A stretch of DNA of 64,000 bases, from contig JAJEKV010000028.1 of the NCBI GenBank assembly GCA_021234155.1, forward strand, positions 5,420,364 to 5,484,363, given 5' to 3'. The notes beneath the pieces were generated by a model. It searched no databases, had not been told where the DNA came from, and saw nothing but the letters and a program-made list of their open reading frames with translations. The position numbers and the translations under genes were made by a program. Every line of letters starts with the position of its first letter. Position 1 is the stretch's first letter. Positions 45,971-60,560 of this stretch are shown here, one piece after another. This stretch comes from Isoetes taiwanensis (taxonomy: Eukaryota; Streptophyta; Lycopodiopsida; Isoetales; Isoetaceae).

Positions 45971-48900
45971 ACAGGCATTAGCAAACTATGATTTCACGCG
46001 TACTACTACCTCGGTTCTAACTCCAGCCATTAGCAGTTTACATATCCATGATATAATTGTGTGCGGATAGGGGAGTTGGGTTTATCAAGTTTGCTTGGTT
46101 TTTCTTCTTCTAATTGCGAAAACAACAAGGGTCTAAAGAATGTGAGGGCAAGCTATCGGCGACCTCGTGTCCGAGGGGGCACCTTGACAAATGTGGCGTG
46201 GCTACCATACTTTCCATGTTAGATGGATAGAAGTGGCCAATTCAAAATTTTGGCGAAGAAAGCAATTTCCACTTGGATTTAAGCCATTTAAGTTACACCC
46301 TTGGTATAACAAACAAAAGGGCCGGGGCCAAACTGGCAACGATAGGTATCCAAGGTAAAGTGGTGGCCATTGTTTATGCCGGGGTGAAAGCATGCTCACC
46401 GGTGTACCACTTTTGGAACCCTCAAAAGTACCTTCAGCAGGTACTTTTTAAAGCTGAGTACTTTACGTTTTTTTCTTCCCATTAAAATCAATTCAAAACT
46501 TGCGCACGAGTTGAAGGTCAATAACATGGCAATCTATATCATTAGAGGGATAACAATACTATTAGATAGCAATTGTGAATCGCTCTCAAACTTATTGTTT
46601 ATTGGAGACATTTATGCAAGTTCCGGTACCAGTCTTGGGTACTTTTAGGTAGTTTTGCACTCCTAAAGAAATTTAGATGGTACACCCTAGCATGCTTTCA
46701 CCCCATCAAATATGTAGGAAACATACAAAGGTTCCGAGAAGGCAATTAGAGCATTCTTGGGATAAACATTTCTTTCTGAAGGCGCCAAGATCTTTTGTTA
46801 TATTGAGTGCATATAGTGTAACCCGGCCGGTTGATGGCAGCCCTTCTCATCTCATTTATTTTTCTTGTAGATCTCCATTAGTTGGGATCCGGTCCGGGAT
46901 TATGGGGTATGCTTGAGTTGTAGAAACTCCATGGATTGTTGTCATCAATTCTTACATGTTCTGCGGCCACGGCATAGATGGATTCGATGACTTTGATGAG
47001 ATGTTTTATAAAGATGCTTGTTTCTTAACACAGCGGGTATAATCCATATGTATAATGTCCCAAATACATGGTTTGTTTCAAAGAAAGTGCGTCAGGAAAA
47101 TGGAGTAACATTGGCAGGTTGAAGTTGTGGTAATCACCTTTGGCTTTCCTTGATTATGATAATTGCAAAAACCCACTATTGGTGGAGCGAGGAGTCCTTC
47201 AGCATTGGTGGGCCATTAAATAGATCGGCATGCTATCACGATTCCGTTATGTCCTCACGTAAAGTGAAATTACCCTATAGTGCGGCTTCGTGGTTAGCGT
47301 AATTATTAAAGCTATTGGGATGCGAGGCACTTGGAAGTTACGGAAGTTACGGGAAGTTAGGCGATTAGTGGAGAAGTTAGTTTTCGCATTTGGATGTTGA
47401 AATCTCGGAATTGAAAGACGATTAATGGCTTCCATGCGACAAAAAGAAATGGCCCGATTCTTTTGTAGCTTCATCCCGGTTGCATCATGGCGGTAGGCAC
47501 TACATGTTGTTATAAGCTTGGCAAAGCATATGATATTCCTTGTGTTATCTTGAAGCGATAAAGGAGTTTAAGAGTTTATGGAAGTTTATTAATATCAGTT
47601 CCTTCAATGGTTTATATCTTTTATAGCGTCTGATCTCTCTGAAGCTTGAGGAAGTATTTTCAAAAATTTGCTTCTACTAAAATATTTAGGTACTTTTATA
47701 ATTTCTGAGTTAGCTCTATTTGATCACAAGTTTCGTGAAGAAGGCGAATGTAGCTCTTACATTTTGACCACATTAATACAAATCTTTTGCTCAATTATTT
47801 TCATCGTTGTAGGGTAATTAGGCATCCTTTCCCATTGAGTTGTTTTCTAGCGTTTTACTTCTAAAGCACAATACGGTTGTACTTTAAGGGGTTCACATGA
47901 TCAGCTATATGATGAGGCTAGATTGTATTGCAAAGCAACTTATCACGGTACGAAAAGAAAAGTTAAAGGAGGGGCTTGGTTAATTGTCTTTGCACTTTCA
48001 AGTGGCGGAGACTAAGAGGTGATTGTTTGATTTTCATGTTCACTTGGAGATGTGGCATTGGCTTTGAAAAAAAAATATGAGGCATTGAAAGACCTTCTAA
48101 AATCTCTTGGAGTTAGAGGCGATTGAAGTGGAGAATAACACCTTGTAATTCAAAAGTTTACAAATATCACGAGGTCAAATAAAAGTCTTATATCTGGGGA
48201 GCACTCTGTATCTCATCTCAGAACATGTTCAAATCGTAGTTTATAGTTAGTAGCTGTGTTTTGCAGATCATGAAGAATATAGATAGGCATGAGAGGGCGA
48301 TGTAAATCCCAAAGGACCCACATGTTATATCCATCCAGTTGTCAAGGAATTTTACATCTCTATCGTGACAAATGCGTGTGCCTCTTATTTCACATCTTCG
48401 TGATGTAAGATTTACATGGCCCGGCCAATTTGGTTTATCCTTGCATTCTCGTCGATGTTTGCCATCGATTTTAGAAAGACCCGGTGATCAGGAGCATGTG
48501 ACTATATGAAAGAAAGGAAGGAAGGAAGATCTTTGAGCGCGAAATATAACTGAAAGCTTCAAAGAAGTCTATTTGTTCGTGAGGCGATTCTTCTGTGAGA
48601 ATCACATGTGGTGCATAATTCTTCTGAGAATCACGATGACTTACAGTTTGGATTCCAGCTAAGTTTTTGGCTTATTTGCTTATAAATATCTCCTAGGAAA
48701 TCTGGCTTGGTGTGCATTAGAACACTTAGTTCTTATTGTGCCTTGACTTGCCAAAGGTTTCTCCAGGTGCTCTGGCTAGCCAAAGGGTCTTAATTAGCTG
48801 CTTTGGTAAACCTGAGCTCACTTTGAGACAAATATTCAAATATAACACATTTGTTAGTGCTCAACTAAGTTGCATAGCTTGTTTGCACATTGTTAGTTTG

Positions 48901-49019
48901 CACATCTACGGTATTATGGGAACAAACATCTACAAATCTGAACATCCATGTTTTGATGTATTTTAGTCTCGCAGGTTTAAGTAGTTCCATATGCTCCTTC
49001 ATGTTTCATGTTTGCACAA
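45971..49019. other. No gene recognised
   Basis: Short frames only, for example 46,273-46,485, with no family match. A (GGAA)n run lies near 48,512-48,528. Unassigned repeats are likely. Confidence 0.4.
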
Positions 49020-52000
49020 TTTGTTTGTATTACTTGAGGTATTGCGATGAGACGGTGTGATTAGGTGTTGTATTGTATTCAAAATAGTATTTTGTGTATG
49101 GTAGGTTACTTGTTGGTTTCAAGGCATATTTCTATTAAATATGGATTTATTTGTGGTTTTCCTCGATGGTACCGAAACCGGATGAAATAATTTTTGGAAG
49201 CTATGTTTGGCGGAACCGATGTAAAGTTACTAATTTTGCATGTCGAGGCTAACAAACGATCTCTCTTTGTTCTTGGCCGGGGCACGATGGCACAGTTTCT
49301 TCGGAAGCGCATGTGACTTCATGCTACGTTCGAAGCCTCATTCATGGTTCGAGGCTTAGTTGGGGCTTACGGCTTGGTAGATCTGAAGCTACTAGTCTAG
49401 GAATAGAATAATAGGATGTATGAATTTGAGGATACAAAATAATCAAATTTATTGTGAAATACCAAGAATTTGGCCGAGGCGGATTACAGAGGGCGAATTT
49501 TTTGTTTCCTAGATTCCTTGTGTTTTCTTGCTTGTGATACAGATGTGCACGGAGGTTCAATTTGTTCATGGAAGTGGAATAAGAAGAATGAGATGTACGT
49601 GATTGTAGGTTGGTCAACATGCATGAGCTCATTGATTAGGTTTTGGATTGAGGGTGAAGGGAAGGTTTTAATTGGAAGGAACTTCTTATGGCGCTTTGTT
49701 GAAGCTTGAGACTCTGTTGGTTTTACAAGATGAAAGCTTTTATATAGAAAACCTTATGCAGGGAAAATACGTGTTTTTTTACTTGTATTATTATGTTATT
49801 CGCTCACGGGTGATTTTGTTCGCGTGACACGGAGGTTCTCAGGCGACTTTATACTAGCGAGGAGGGCTTTGCCGTTAGTTTAACTTTATTAAGGTATTTC
49901 TAACCAACATGATGTAAATACTATGAGGTATACTAAATGTGATAGACCATTGAGTCTGCTTGTTTTGGTTTGTACCATTGGAACTTGCATTTAGGATTTT
50001 ACGGGCAAAATTGTGAGTAGATGGATCTAGCACAATCAGGGAGAGTATTTTACCAAATCAATGGCCCTGATAAAACTGAAAACATCATTAACATCCACAG
50101 GAGCAAACATCCCATCCCAAAATGCTTGTTTAGTCATCAGCTTAACATAAATTACCAATTATCAACACTTAAACAATAGACTACTAGATTTTGTTGTTTA
50201 AACAAATACTTTATATAAAAATAAAATTTATTACCATACTTTGCAAATCTTGTAAGCAAAACACTTTTAGACTGCATAATGGCCAAGTTCTTTGCACATT
50301 CATTAACCAACCTGAGTTAGGGCTCAAATGAATTTCTTTTGGTAATGAATGGATACCTTTATTGTATTTAACTTTATTACTTCCACACATTTTGGAACAA
50401 CTGCGATTAGGTATTATATTGTATTGTATTCAAAATAGTATTTTTTGTGTATGTTTGAGTTTGCTTGACAAGGCATATTTCTATTCTATGGGTTTATTTG
50501 TAGTTTTCTGATGGTACCAAAGAGGAAGAGAGATGAAACAATTTTTTTATTTCACGTTTGGCCGGACCACGATGTCCCTACCATTTTGCATGTAAAGAAT
50601 TTGTCCGGCAATTCTCGATGCGGTGGGGCTGATGGCTGGTTTCTTTGGAAGCGGCGTGTGAGGAGCTTCATGCTGTTCAGAGCTCTGTTCATGCTCGATT
50701 CATGGTTTGATGGGGCTTCAGGGGTTGGATTGGATTCGAACTTAGGCTTGGTAGGGTCTGAAATAATAATCTAGGAATAGAATATGGGATATGGCGAATT
50801 TGAGGATACAAAAGCCAAGTGAATTATTACGATTGTCGACCAATTTGTAGAGGCATTAGGAGTAATTTTTGTTTCTAGATTCCTTGTGCTTTCTTTCTTG
50901 TGAAATCACCGGATGTGCTGGAGGTTCAATTGGCTGTGAGTGGAGATGAGAAAGATGGTCTTATATGTGATTGTAGGTTGCGGGCATGCAGGAGTCATTG
51001 ATTGAGAGTTTGGATTAAATTGAAAGGAAGGAGTTCGCATTGATGGAGTGGATCGCACAATCCAAAGGAATATTTTGCAAATCGATTGGCTGTGGCGAAA
51101 ACATCCACATTAACATCCCACGAGGAGAGCAAACATCCAGCCGAAAATGCTCAATTTAGTGTCAAGCTTCGCGCCATGATGTAAATTATAGGGTATCAAC
51201 GCCCAAACGGCGAACCGGCTGAATTTTGTTTGGCTCGTACTTTATATAAAAGGAAATAAAGAATTTATTATCCTGCCTTGCAAATCTTGTACTTAAAAGC
51301 ACTTTAGACTTGGTAATGGCCCGAGTTCTTGCACATTCGTGATAACTATCAGGATTCGGGTCCAAATGAGTTTCTTTATTTGTGAATGGACCTGCTTTTG
51401 CTAGCGTTTATAATGCGCTACATTTTGTTTTCTTTACTTGATTCCGTTATTGTATTTATTTATTATTCAAAGAATAGTATTTTTTGTGTATGTTTGAGTT
51501 GCTTGTTTGGTTTCAAGACATGTTTCTATTCTATGGGTTTATTTTGTGGTTTCTCGATGGTACCAAAGAGGAAAAGAGATGAAACAATTTTTAAACTATG
51601 GCATACACGATGTAAGCTACTAATTTGCATGTGAGCCGTCGGCTTGATCTCTGTTACCAGCGGGACGATGGCGCTGGTTCTTTGGGAAGCATATTGAGCT
51701 TCATGCTCACGTTCCGGCTTCATTCCTTCTTTCATTCATGGTTTATTCGGGCTTGCATTGCGTCCACAGGTTCGGCTTGGATTCAGGGCTTCGGAAGCGG
51801 TAGGAATTACGAGCTAATAATCAGAGTATAGAATATCGAGGATATAGCGAGATTTGGAATCGAAATAGTCAAATTTATTCAGACCAAAATTTAGCCGCGT
51901 TCTAGAGGTAATTTTTGTTTGTAGATTCCTTGTGTGCTTTCTTGCTTGTGATATAGATGTGCTGGAGGTTCAAGTGCTTCATGGAAGTGGAATGAGAAGA

Positions 52001-52810
52001 ATGAAATTAATACGTGATTGTAGGAGTTCACGGGCAACGTATGAAAATCGGTATTGAGTGTGGGTTTTAGTTCAAATGAAAGAAAGGAGTTTGCAATTGG
52101 AAGGAATTTCTTGTAGCGAAACTCTGTTGTTGGAGCCGAGGAGGGCTTCTTCCTTCATTGGTTTACAAGATGAAGCTTTTTTATATAAAGAAGAGCAACA
52201 TGCAAGGGAAGAGCTCGTGTTTTTAATTTGAGGCCATTTAGAGCTGGAATTCGATTCCTTCGGCTTTGACTACTGCGGAGGAGGGCTTTTGCACAGTAAT
52301 AGTTGCTTTATTCTTGATGTTTCTAACCATTGTGATGTAAGTACTATGGGGAATTATCTTCTAAATGTGATAGACCATTGGGTCTCTTAATTTTCATTGT
52401 ACCGATGGAACTGCATTTCGATTTACGATTTCCAAAAAATTGTAGTGCGTGGATGCATTTAATCCGGGGAAATATTTTGCCAAATCAATGGCCCACAATA
52501 AAAGCGAAAACATCACATTAACATCCCATGGAAGCGACAAACATCCCATCCCAAAATGTAATGTAGTCATCAAACTTCACTTTCATGATGTAATTATGGT
52601 ATCAACACTTAAACAATAGACATTTGTTTAAACAAATACTCTATAAAAATAGAATTTATGATCCTGCGCAAATCTTGTGGCAAAACGCTTTAGACTTGGT
52701 AATGGCGGGGAGTTCTTTGCACATTCATTGACCACCCTCAGGTCCGGGCTCAAATGAGTTTCTTTGGTGAATGGACCTGTTGTTAGCTGTATTTAACCTA
52801 ATGCTACACA
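49020..52810. repeat. Tandem array with 1.0-1.4-kb period, three copies
   Basis: The anchor ATAGTATTTT(TT)GTGTATG occurs near 49,085, 50,437 and 51,474. A second anchor (AACATCC...GAGCAAACATCC) recurs near 50,095, 51,115 and 52,525. The middle unit is shorter. No gene recognised. Confidence 0.8.
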
Positions 52811-53769
52811 TTTTGTTTTTCTATTTTGCGAGGGCCAATGATCTTACCACTTAGGCCAGGTAGCAAGCTTTGCCCGAGTCTATTAATAACAAACCTCACA
52901 CTTACCGCGTTTAGATTGACATCATCGGATTCCTAATCCTTGCTTCAACATGATCTTGCCCGGCCGCAGAAACACGTTATTTGTTGTTTGTTTAGCCATT
53001 TCAGTTAATTGACATCAAAACGTCCGTGTTGGGAATACATTTTGTACGGATTTGCCGGCCCTTAGCCCCGACATGAGTTTTACTTTCGAGCACCACCGGT
53101 TTACATTTACTTGTTAGCAGCGCCATGAAGCATCAAGGCATCCCGATTAAGCCAGGGGACTTTAAATGTGAGCCGAGGGCCCGGTAGCTAATTCTTCCCC
53201 TTTAGCTTCTTGTTTTGTCTGTTCTTTACGCCTACCCTTAGCCATGGCGGCAAGCTAAAGATATGGCGAGGAAGGCGAGGAAGGATTCCACCATCTGGCG
53301 CCCCCTCCCTCGACTCCAGGAGCACAGTCCCAAGGCCACCATGTTGACCCCTCCCCACATAGAGCCGCGGTCCCTTAGGTAGCCTACCGACCGAGTGGAA
53401 GCCACACACCGGGAGATACATCTCCGGTATCCTCAAACTTAGCCCACCACCCAGTCCCCTTGCCCACAATTCCTCCGGATCGCGGTCGGTTTGATGCGGC
53501 GATTCTGATTCTGACCAATTAGGTACAACTCCCTATGAAGCAGGTTAGATGCGGGTTCTAGAAATATTGGACCTCTTGATGAAAAGAATACATATATCAT
53601 ACTAGCCATGATTTTCCGTCGGAGACGGTCTGCACACACATTACGATCCAGAGATGCCATAGTAGGCCGAGGCGATGCGAGAGTGCAGCCACCTATAGTT
53701 CGCCTGATCTTGTCCCCGAATCTGCGTGATCGATTTGAGAGCGGTGCAAGAGCGCCATCAAATTCGAAT
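52811..53769. other. Possible LINE 5' region, no gene recognised
   Basis: More GC-rich than its surroundings. A Gly/Leu-rich minus-strand frame at 53,188-53,469 has no family match. It sits directly before the LINE ORF1 remnant and may be its leader. Confidence 0.35.
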
Positions 53770-54455
53770 GTCTAGATGCAAGATCGCGGCTTCGAGGCAC
53801 ATATAGAAATTAGCGAGGCGTCCGATAGCCTACGGGACCAGTGCGGGCCAACTGGCGGTCGCTACTTGGATCGTCCCAGTAGGCATCACGAAAACAGCCT
53901 CACCACCTTTCGGACGAGGCCGGTTGCACATTTTTTTCCACCGGATCGCTGCTTATATCAGCGATCCGAGAACGGTAGCGACAAGTGGGTGCTAATCACG
54001 GCCCAGGCCATACCATCTTAAGTACGGTTCACCGGCATCGAGTTCGGCGCGTAGTGAGCATAGGAGTCATCTCCAGGGCACTTCCTTTTCGGCCGCGGGG
54101 AGGACCTCTCCCGGTTCAATGCTTCGACAGCGGGGCCGGGTTATGCAAGGTTAGGTGGCCGAGGCTCCAAAGAAAATGGGGTTTATCGAGGAGAGGTAGA
54201 GCACTTATTCTTGATCGGTGGCCTCTAAACCCCTGGTTATTATTCGTCTGAGTAAACTACGCTTTCGGCTTGGTCGTTTTGTATTGTTTTGTTCTTATTA
54301 GGGAATTTTGTTTTACGATGGGACTTTGTCCCACTGTTTTGGATTCGGGCTTATGCCCCTCTTTTGTATTGGGTCGGCAATGCGATGGGATTTTTGGGCG
54401 ATTAAAATTTACGTCTATCTACCTACCTATCACCTACCTACCTATCTATCTATCT
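53770..54455 (+). mobile_element. LINE-B-type remnant: ORF1 C-terminus, 3' UTR, (CTAC/CTAT)n tail
   Basis: Broken frames end in text resembling ARLQRKWAVYRG...DRWPLNPWLL, aligning with the end of the intact ORF1 at 11,289-11,420. The 3' UTR shares the GGGCTTATGCCCC(T)CTTTTGTAT style with 11,180-11,210. The tail (54,418-54,455) is the left border of inverted-repeat arm 2. Confidence 0.65.
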
Positions 54456-55439
54456 CAAATAAAGATTTTTATTTACTATTACTCCCAAAATTTAGTTTTT
54501 GAATAATATGATTGAAGACATGGCAAAAAATGTTAGCCACGGTGACAAAAATAGACCACATACCTCTCAAAAGTACTTTTGGGTGCACAAATAATCTTGA
54601 TTGCACCAACAATGGACAATTAAGAATAGAGATAGAAGGTTTTTATCATCCACGAGACCTCTGTTGCTAATCCAAAGGACTAAACACCAACACTTGGCTG
54701 TCTTGAGGGGATGCGCCCATATTATGAGCTTTGCTTCTCCTCGTGGAGGTGAAACAAAGTGAAATATCAGTTTTTATATGACCCCAATAGAATTATCTGC
54801 GAGGAAGGAAGGGACTTCTGATCTTCCCTTAATATGTTTGAAATATGTCATGAGTTTGTCAAATGATTAGTGCACACCCTCGTACCTCTCCATTGAAGTA
54901 ATGGAATATTAAGATATAATAACCCTGACCAATGATAGCAATCATGGTGAACAATAAAATATTTGTTATTGAGAATAATATCAACATTTGTAGACAATAA
55001 TATTTGTTGCAAATAGAGCATATAATCTTACCATTCTCTATACAAATCCCATTTCCTATCATCAACTTTCTATAAAATCCCAATTGGACGAAGTTCCGCA
55101 ATGGATTGAACCAGGAGAAAGCGATCCTATGAGGATTATGCTAATCTATCATGACCATTATTCTATATCGGACTAGCACGCATCTAGAAGTTCTAAGATG
55201 TCACATTAGGTTCTGTGTGTGCCACGAATCTTGTACATTAGATAAACTTGTCATTTCTAGTGACTTTACAAATCATGTTTAAGAAATGCATTTTTCCATT
55301 TCGGTTAATATTCTTCTCGAATAAAAGATTTTTATTTATTGCTTCAAAATTTAGTTTGAAATAATTTGATTGGCCTTTAAAAGCGTTAACAACAGTGACA
55401 AAGAGCGGACCACATACCTCTCAAAGATGCATGTATAAT

Positions 55440-58180
55440 AACATTTGAATTTCTAAAATGTGAATATTGTTCCCTCGATTACCTCAAAGAATGAAAAGCT
55501 CTGAGAAAGCAAAGTCACCGACCAAGGTCAAACCATCCTACTACTTAATAAGGTCCAATCATGTTGTAATGCTCCCGGTTGAGGTCATGTGGTGGTACTT
55601 ATAAAAATGAAGCAATAATAATTGAGTTTGTGTGGCTACAAGATGAGATTATTGATATAGAAATGATGACATTTGGCCTGAATCCATCATCCTTCATTCT
55701 AAATAAAAGTTTCATGGATTTTTGTATCTTGACGATACGCAAATTGCTCAATTCTCTTGGATTCCATGAGCTAATACCAGATTTGTCTAAAATAACACGT
55801 ACAAAGGCTTCCATATTTCCATCTACCAGCACATATTGATGAGATGGTTTTCCAATAATAACCTGAGGGAATCAACCCCATATTTTACAATAAAGCTGAC
55901 CGAATTAGCTTATCCTTAAAAGCACCCTAGATTAGTAGAAATGCGTGGTAAAACCATCTATTTGCATATCATAAAACAATTGGAAGCCCCTTTATTACAT
56001 CCCCTCTTTCTAGCATCTGAAACCATTTACCATGAAAATTACTTTATTGCATACATATGTAAGTTGATTCATAAGTCGATTATGGCAGGAGTCTAAATCT
56101 AGCGGATAAAGGATCTAGGGGCAACCCTGTCGAGACATTTTCGGCGCGGCTTCATTGTAGCTGATGATTGTCAAATTGGCAATGCAAGTCAACACAATGG
56201 AAAATATGCACACAATCAAAGGTCAAAATGAGGTGCTTTCATGCGACGGGTTGCCCTCTCGATGTGTGTTTTCTTGTTTCTCATTTATTAATCTAAGGCC
56301 TTTTGATGCAGGTTCGCGTTTGTTTGTTTTTTTTTTTGTTCAATGGGAGCTATTGCTAATGGTCTGCTTGCTACAATGGTCTAATTCCATATATGAGAAG
56401 CTCCTTACGCCTTTTGAATTTGTAGAAGACCACGAATTTCTACAATGAAGAGAATGACTCTTGAACAAATGCAATCAACGGATGGTCTTGTATGCGGCGT
56501 GAACATCATCATGATCAAAGTAACATATATCTCTAATGATATCAATTCTATAAATGTAATACCTGCGGCTTGGAGCTTTTCCAACAATACTATTATTTGT
56601 ATGTAACATAAAAGTTTCCTCATTATTAAGATTTTTGCTGCGGCTTCGTCGAATGAAGAAAAACGCGATTAAGAAACTCTCTAGCTCGATACCATTGTAT
56701 ACGAAACTTTTTAAACATCTATTAACCCAACCAATACAGCGGCATTTTGCCATTACATTGACTACACTCTGTCATATAGCGGTTTCATTTTCTTTTCATT
56801 TTGCAAGCAAACACGCTTTTCAATGTAATACGATGGGAGCTTAGGCGTAAAATGCTTCTTGTCTGAAACATAGACCATTTTTTCGAGGAGAGAGGGAGCC
56901 AAATTCTCAATCTTAGATATGAATACTATTAAGCATGGTGTGACCATTACATCGCGAGTTGTCACGAGGCATGTGCATGAAGTTCTTAATCTTTTGATAA
57001 AATTTCCATGTATATATAAAGTTTAAACTTTTATCTCATCGGGATGGCGCAATTTCTCTCTTGAAGCCCTTTTATATCTTTTCATTTGCCCCACCGTGTT
57101 TTTCCTAAGCTCCTCTATCTTGTGTGCGGTGTATCCCACTTGTCAACGCATAAATATTTGCCATAAGGGTGTGTAAGAAGAAGCATTATCTGATTCATCT
57201 AGATCAATTTGTTGGAAGCATTTCAATCTAATTACGTTTTTCCATAAGACTTGCAAGCCGCAGGAAGCGATGCCCTCCATGGCTCTATAAGAAATATTGC
57301 AAAACTGGAAGCACTATCTCAACCGTGCAAAATTAATGTGATCTTGTTAGGAGATCGGCCGTACAACTATAATGATGCATTTTTGCCCGAGAAAAGTCTA
57401 CGCCCCTTAAACACTAAGAACGGAACATCCACATCTTTGTAAAAACACACATCTTTGGTTCAATTCCTTTCTATGCATGCTTTCAAAACATTTAAATGCC
57501 ATGTCCGGTCATGGAGTCACATCATATCCTCTTATCATTGTATTCCATGATACAATATCTTTTTGAAGCGAGAGTTAATGCGTATTGTATTGAGGATAAG
57601 AGTGTTTACATACGGTCGAGTCGAGAACTACTACCACTTCTCGAATCCGCTGGATAGTAGTCCGGACTACGAGCACACGGTACTTAGAGCCTCTCTCAAC
57701 TTCTTCTCCAATGCTGGATACTATAGGAGAGAGGGACTGTTCTAGACTAAATTTTTTTAACAATATCTTGCACTCCCATATTGTCAGACATTGTTATTGC
57801 CTCGAAGTGAACCGCCACGTTTGGGCATTACAGCCGGTTAAAGTGTTCTTGATAAATTGGATAACTATCAAAGCGCCTTGAAGCCTCCTTGTGTATTTAA
57901 TGGGCCCTTGTCTAATGCTCCTATGCTTCCCTGGCTTTCAAGCTAGAAACAAATGTCACAACATCGGAGATATGCTTTCAGCTTCATACGATCTACACAT
58001 CTCGGTGCATCAAAGGCGTAACCATTTTTCAACATATGACACGTAATAAGTGCATTCCATGTATCACAATGTCTACGACCTGGTAGGTTCTTAATTGACT
58101 TGCGCTTGTAAATGTTGTATGTATCAACAAAGTTGAGAAGGCAATATCTAACACAACCAATTGTAAGTCCATGTTTTGTT
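55440..58180 (-). pseudogene. PPR pseudogene, arm 2 copy (longer)
   Basis: The minus strand mirrors 25,022-26,640: LDKSGISSWN near 55,780, KDDGFRPNVIISISIISSCS near 55,640, the DMQIDGF segment near 55,945, and DIVTWNALIT with the GHVENGYSLDAL region near 58,010-58,090. It keeps a stretch resembling ACGSIGALDKG (near 57,920), absent from arm 1. Many frame breaks, some possibly assembly error. Confidence 0.7.
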
Positions 58181-59659
58181 ATATTATGTCAGCAGTTCTT
58201 TTATATTTGTTGGTAATCTATTCTTTGTTTTCAATATCGAGAAAAATGGGCACTCATTCTTACCAACCATCATCCTCACGGATAAAGTGAACGCTGAAAT
58301 TATTTTCTACGATAGACTCATAATAGCCTCCCCCTCAAACTTGCATCTATAATTTATTTCTTAAAGGAACACATCCGATGCTTCACGCCATGCATATTGT
58401 ATATTTCATGGAGCTAATTTTCATATTGAGCATCAAACACCACTTTCTATTACACTTGACCACTTTTAACTTTTAAATGTATCCCATATCAAAGGCATAG
58501 TTTAATGGCTTGGTCATGATAAATGAACACATGTAGTTACTTCTATCTAATCACAGTGGAAACCCATGGTTAGTGACAATAGACCAAATGAAGACAAAAT
58601 AAAAGCTTCGGATCACCAGGGATGTGCTTACTAACCTTGATTTGGAGCTTATATTTGCTTATTATGGTAGTTATTTCCACCTATTACAATGATGCCATGG
58701 AAGGATGCCATAAAGAGTTGCGGTTGCTCTCATAACATGCATCTGAGATGGGAATACCTGATACAACTTTGGTTACACTTATTACGTGACACCATGGAGG
58801 ATGCCTTAAAAGCTTCATTACGCTTTTTTTCATCACATGGGAATGAACAATACAACCTTGAATTTCTTGAGAGATGTTGTAATTATTTTGATTTTAAGCA
58901 CATGTTTCCATCAATAAAACTTTGATTATCATGTGCAAAATCACGGAGAATAACAGCAAATAAACATTGTAGCATACAATGGCAAGTAATTTAAGGTGAT
59001 GCAAATAGGGATGGAGTCGATCACCTCGGGCTCAAATATTGACATAGTATTAAAAAGCAAGTTGTGCCAAAGGTTTTTTGTCTTGCTAAGTCATCTTTGC
59101 TCCAAATATGAAATTACACAAGGCTAAAAGCATATTTTGGCATGTTGTTAATATCTATCGATGCATAACTCGGTTATTTATTTACAACTTACCTTCTAAT
59201 GAAAATTTCTAATAGTTTATTAACTCAAATAGAAAAGCCAAATTCCAATCCATATTCAAGCGAACCACGGTTACATGCAACCAATGCAAGATTAACAAAG
59301 GTCTTGTGCAGAAGTCCAGATGCTTTGAGAGTGTATTTTCATGGGATACATGCGTTCTTTTACTAAGTTGAGCCTTGTTTATTTTTGTGTGGGAGCCATA
59401 TAAATAGAATCTGAGGTTGTCATTTCTTAGTCAAAAGTGGCTCATTGTGTTGCACTCGAACTTATGACATGGTGAGATAGTAAATGAACCCAAAAAGCAA
59501 TAGTGTTTGTATTTATTAGTAAAGTTGCTACTATCATGTAGTGATTTTTATGTAGGTTTTATTAACACAAAGCGGTGAGGTTCATGAGATTGTATTGGTC
59601 ATCTAGAGTTGTAACCAATTAAGAAGGTGTAGAATATATGCGTGTTTTGCTTCACTTTA
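58181..59659. other. AT-rich spacer, mirror of 23,411-25,000
   Basis: No gene. Includes the mirrored copy of the 100-bp duplication near 58,620-58,870. Confidence 0.5.
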
Positions 59660-60560
59660 ATGAGCAGTTAAGGAAGTGCAATGTCTAGAGCCTGCGGTAT
59701 GGCGGTTCCTTAGCGATATGAGAGGTGGAATTAGCCTTAGGGCCGAAGTTATGAAGGGTGAAGGAGTCCTTAAACTAGTTTAGATGGCGAGCACAGTAGC
59801 TAGGCGCTTGCTTGCAGAAAGCTTAAGGAGCTTCCACTCTCTAGGCATCCTTGTTGCCGGGCTTGGCAAGATGTGAAGTCTTTGTTTTCTGTGAGGATTC
59901 TACGAGTGATTTATTGAACCCAGTTAGTATTATACTCCAGCGGAAGTGGGCCGAAATAAAAAGATGGGGAGATATGTTGGTAGCGCAAATCGTATGTACT
60001 AGAACTTGAAAATGCAGTGAAGAATGTGAGGCATCGAGGCGAAGATAGCGAGGCAAAGGCTGATACTTCCGGAGGCGCATTTTAAGCTATGGAATAGAAG
60101 CTATGACCAAGTGGTGGAACTCCTTAGATGAATTTGTATGCACCATTCATGGTAGATTGTGTGTGTGTTTGGATCTCAAATGGTGCATTACGATGGGTTA
60201 TATGAATATCTAGTTAATGCCTCAACTCTTGGCCGAATGCTGCTCTTGCACTACACTACTTGAATGTCATGCGATGCGTCGTGAAAACATGGTTGAGTTT
60301 CATCCTTGCTAGCCTCGATTCCCCCATGACTTGTACAGCTTATGTTTGCCACAATATAAGGTCCAGTTTGAGGCATTTAAAGGCTCTCCCTTCGATAATT
60401 CTTCGCCCAGTCTAGCTCAATGCGGAATCTTTGTTTTGGATCAAATGCTTGGGTGGCTTGCCTTGCCTGAAACATGATTCAATGGCACTTTCGAGCCGTC
60501 TTTGATCACGCAAATTAAACTTGTCGCGGCTTAGCGTTGATCACTACATGCATTATTGGT
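59660..60560 (+). pseudogene. PSK-simulator-like (DUF3475/DUF668) arm 2 copy, heavily broken
   Basis: Nucleotide match to the reverse complement of 22,528-23,410 throughout. Fragments such as MKGEGVLKLV (near 59,750) and the LWNRSYDQVVELL coding text (near 60,085) survive between frame breaks. A (GT)n run near 60,158 marks the same weak spot as in arm 1. Confidence 0.7.
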
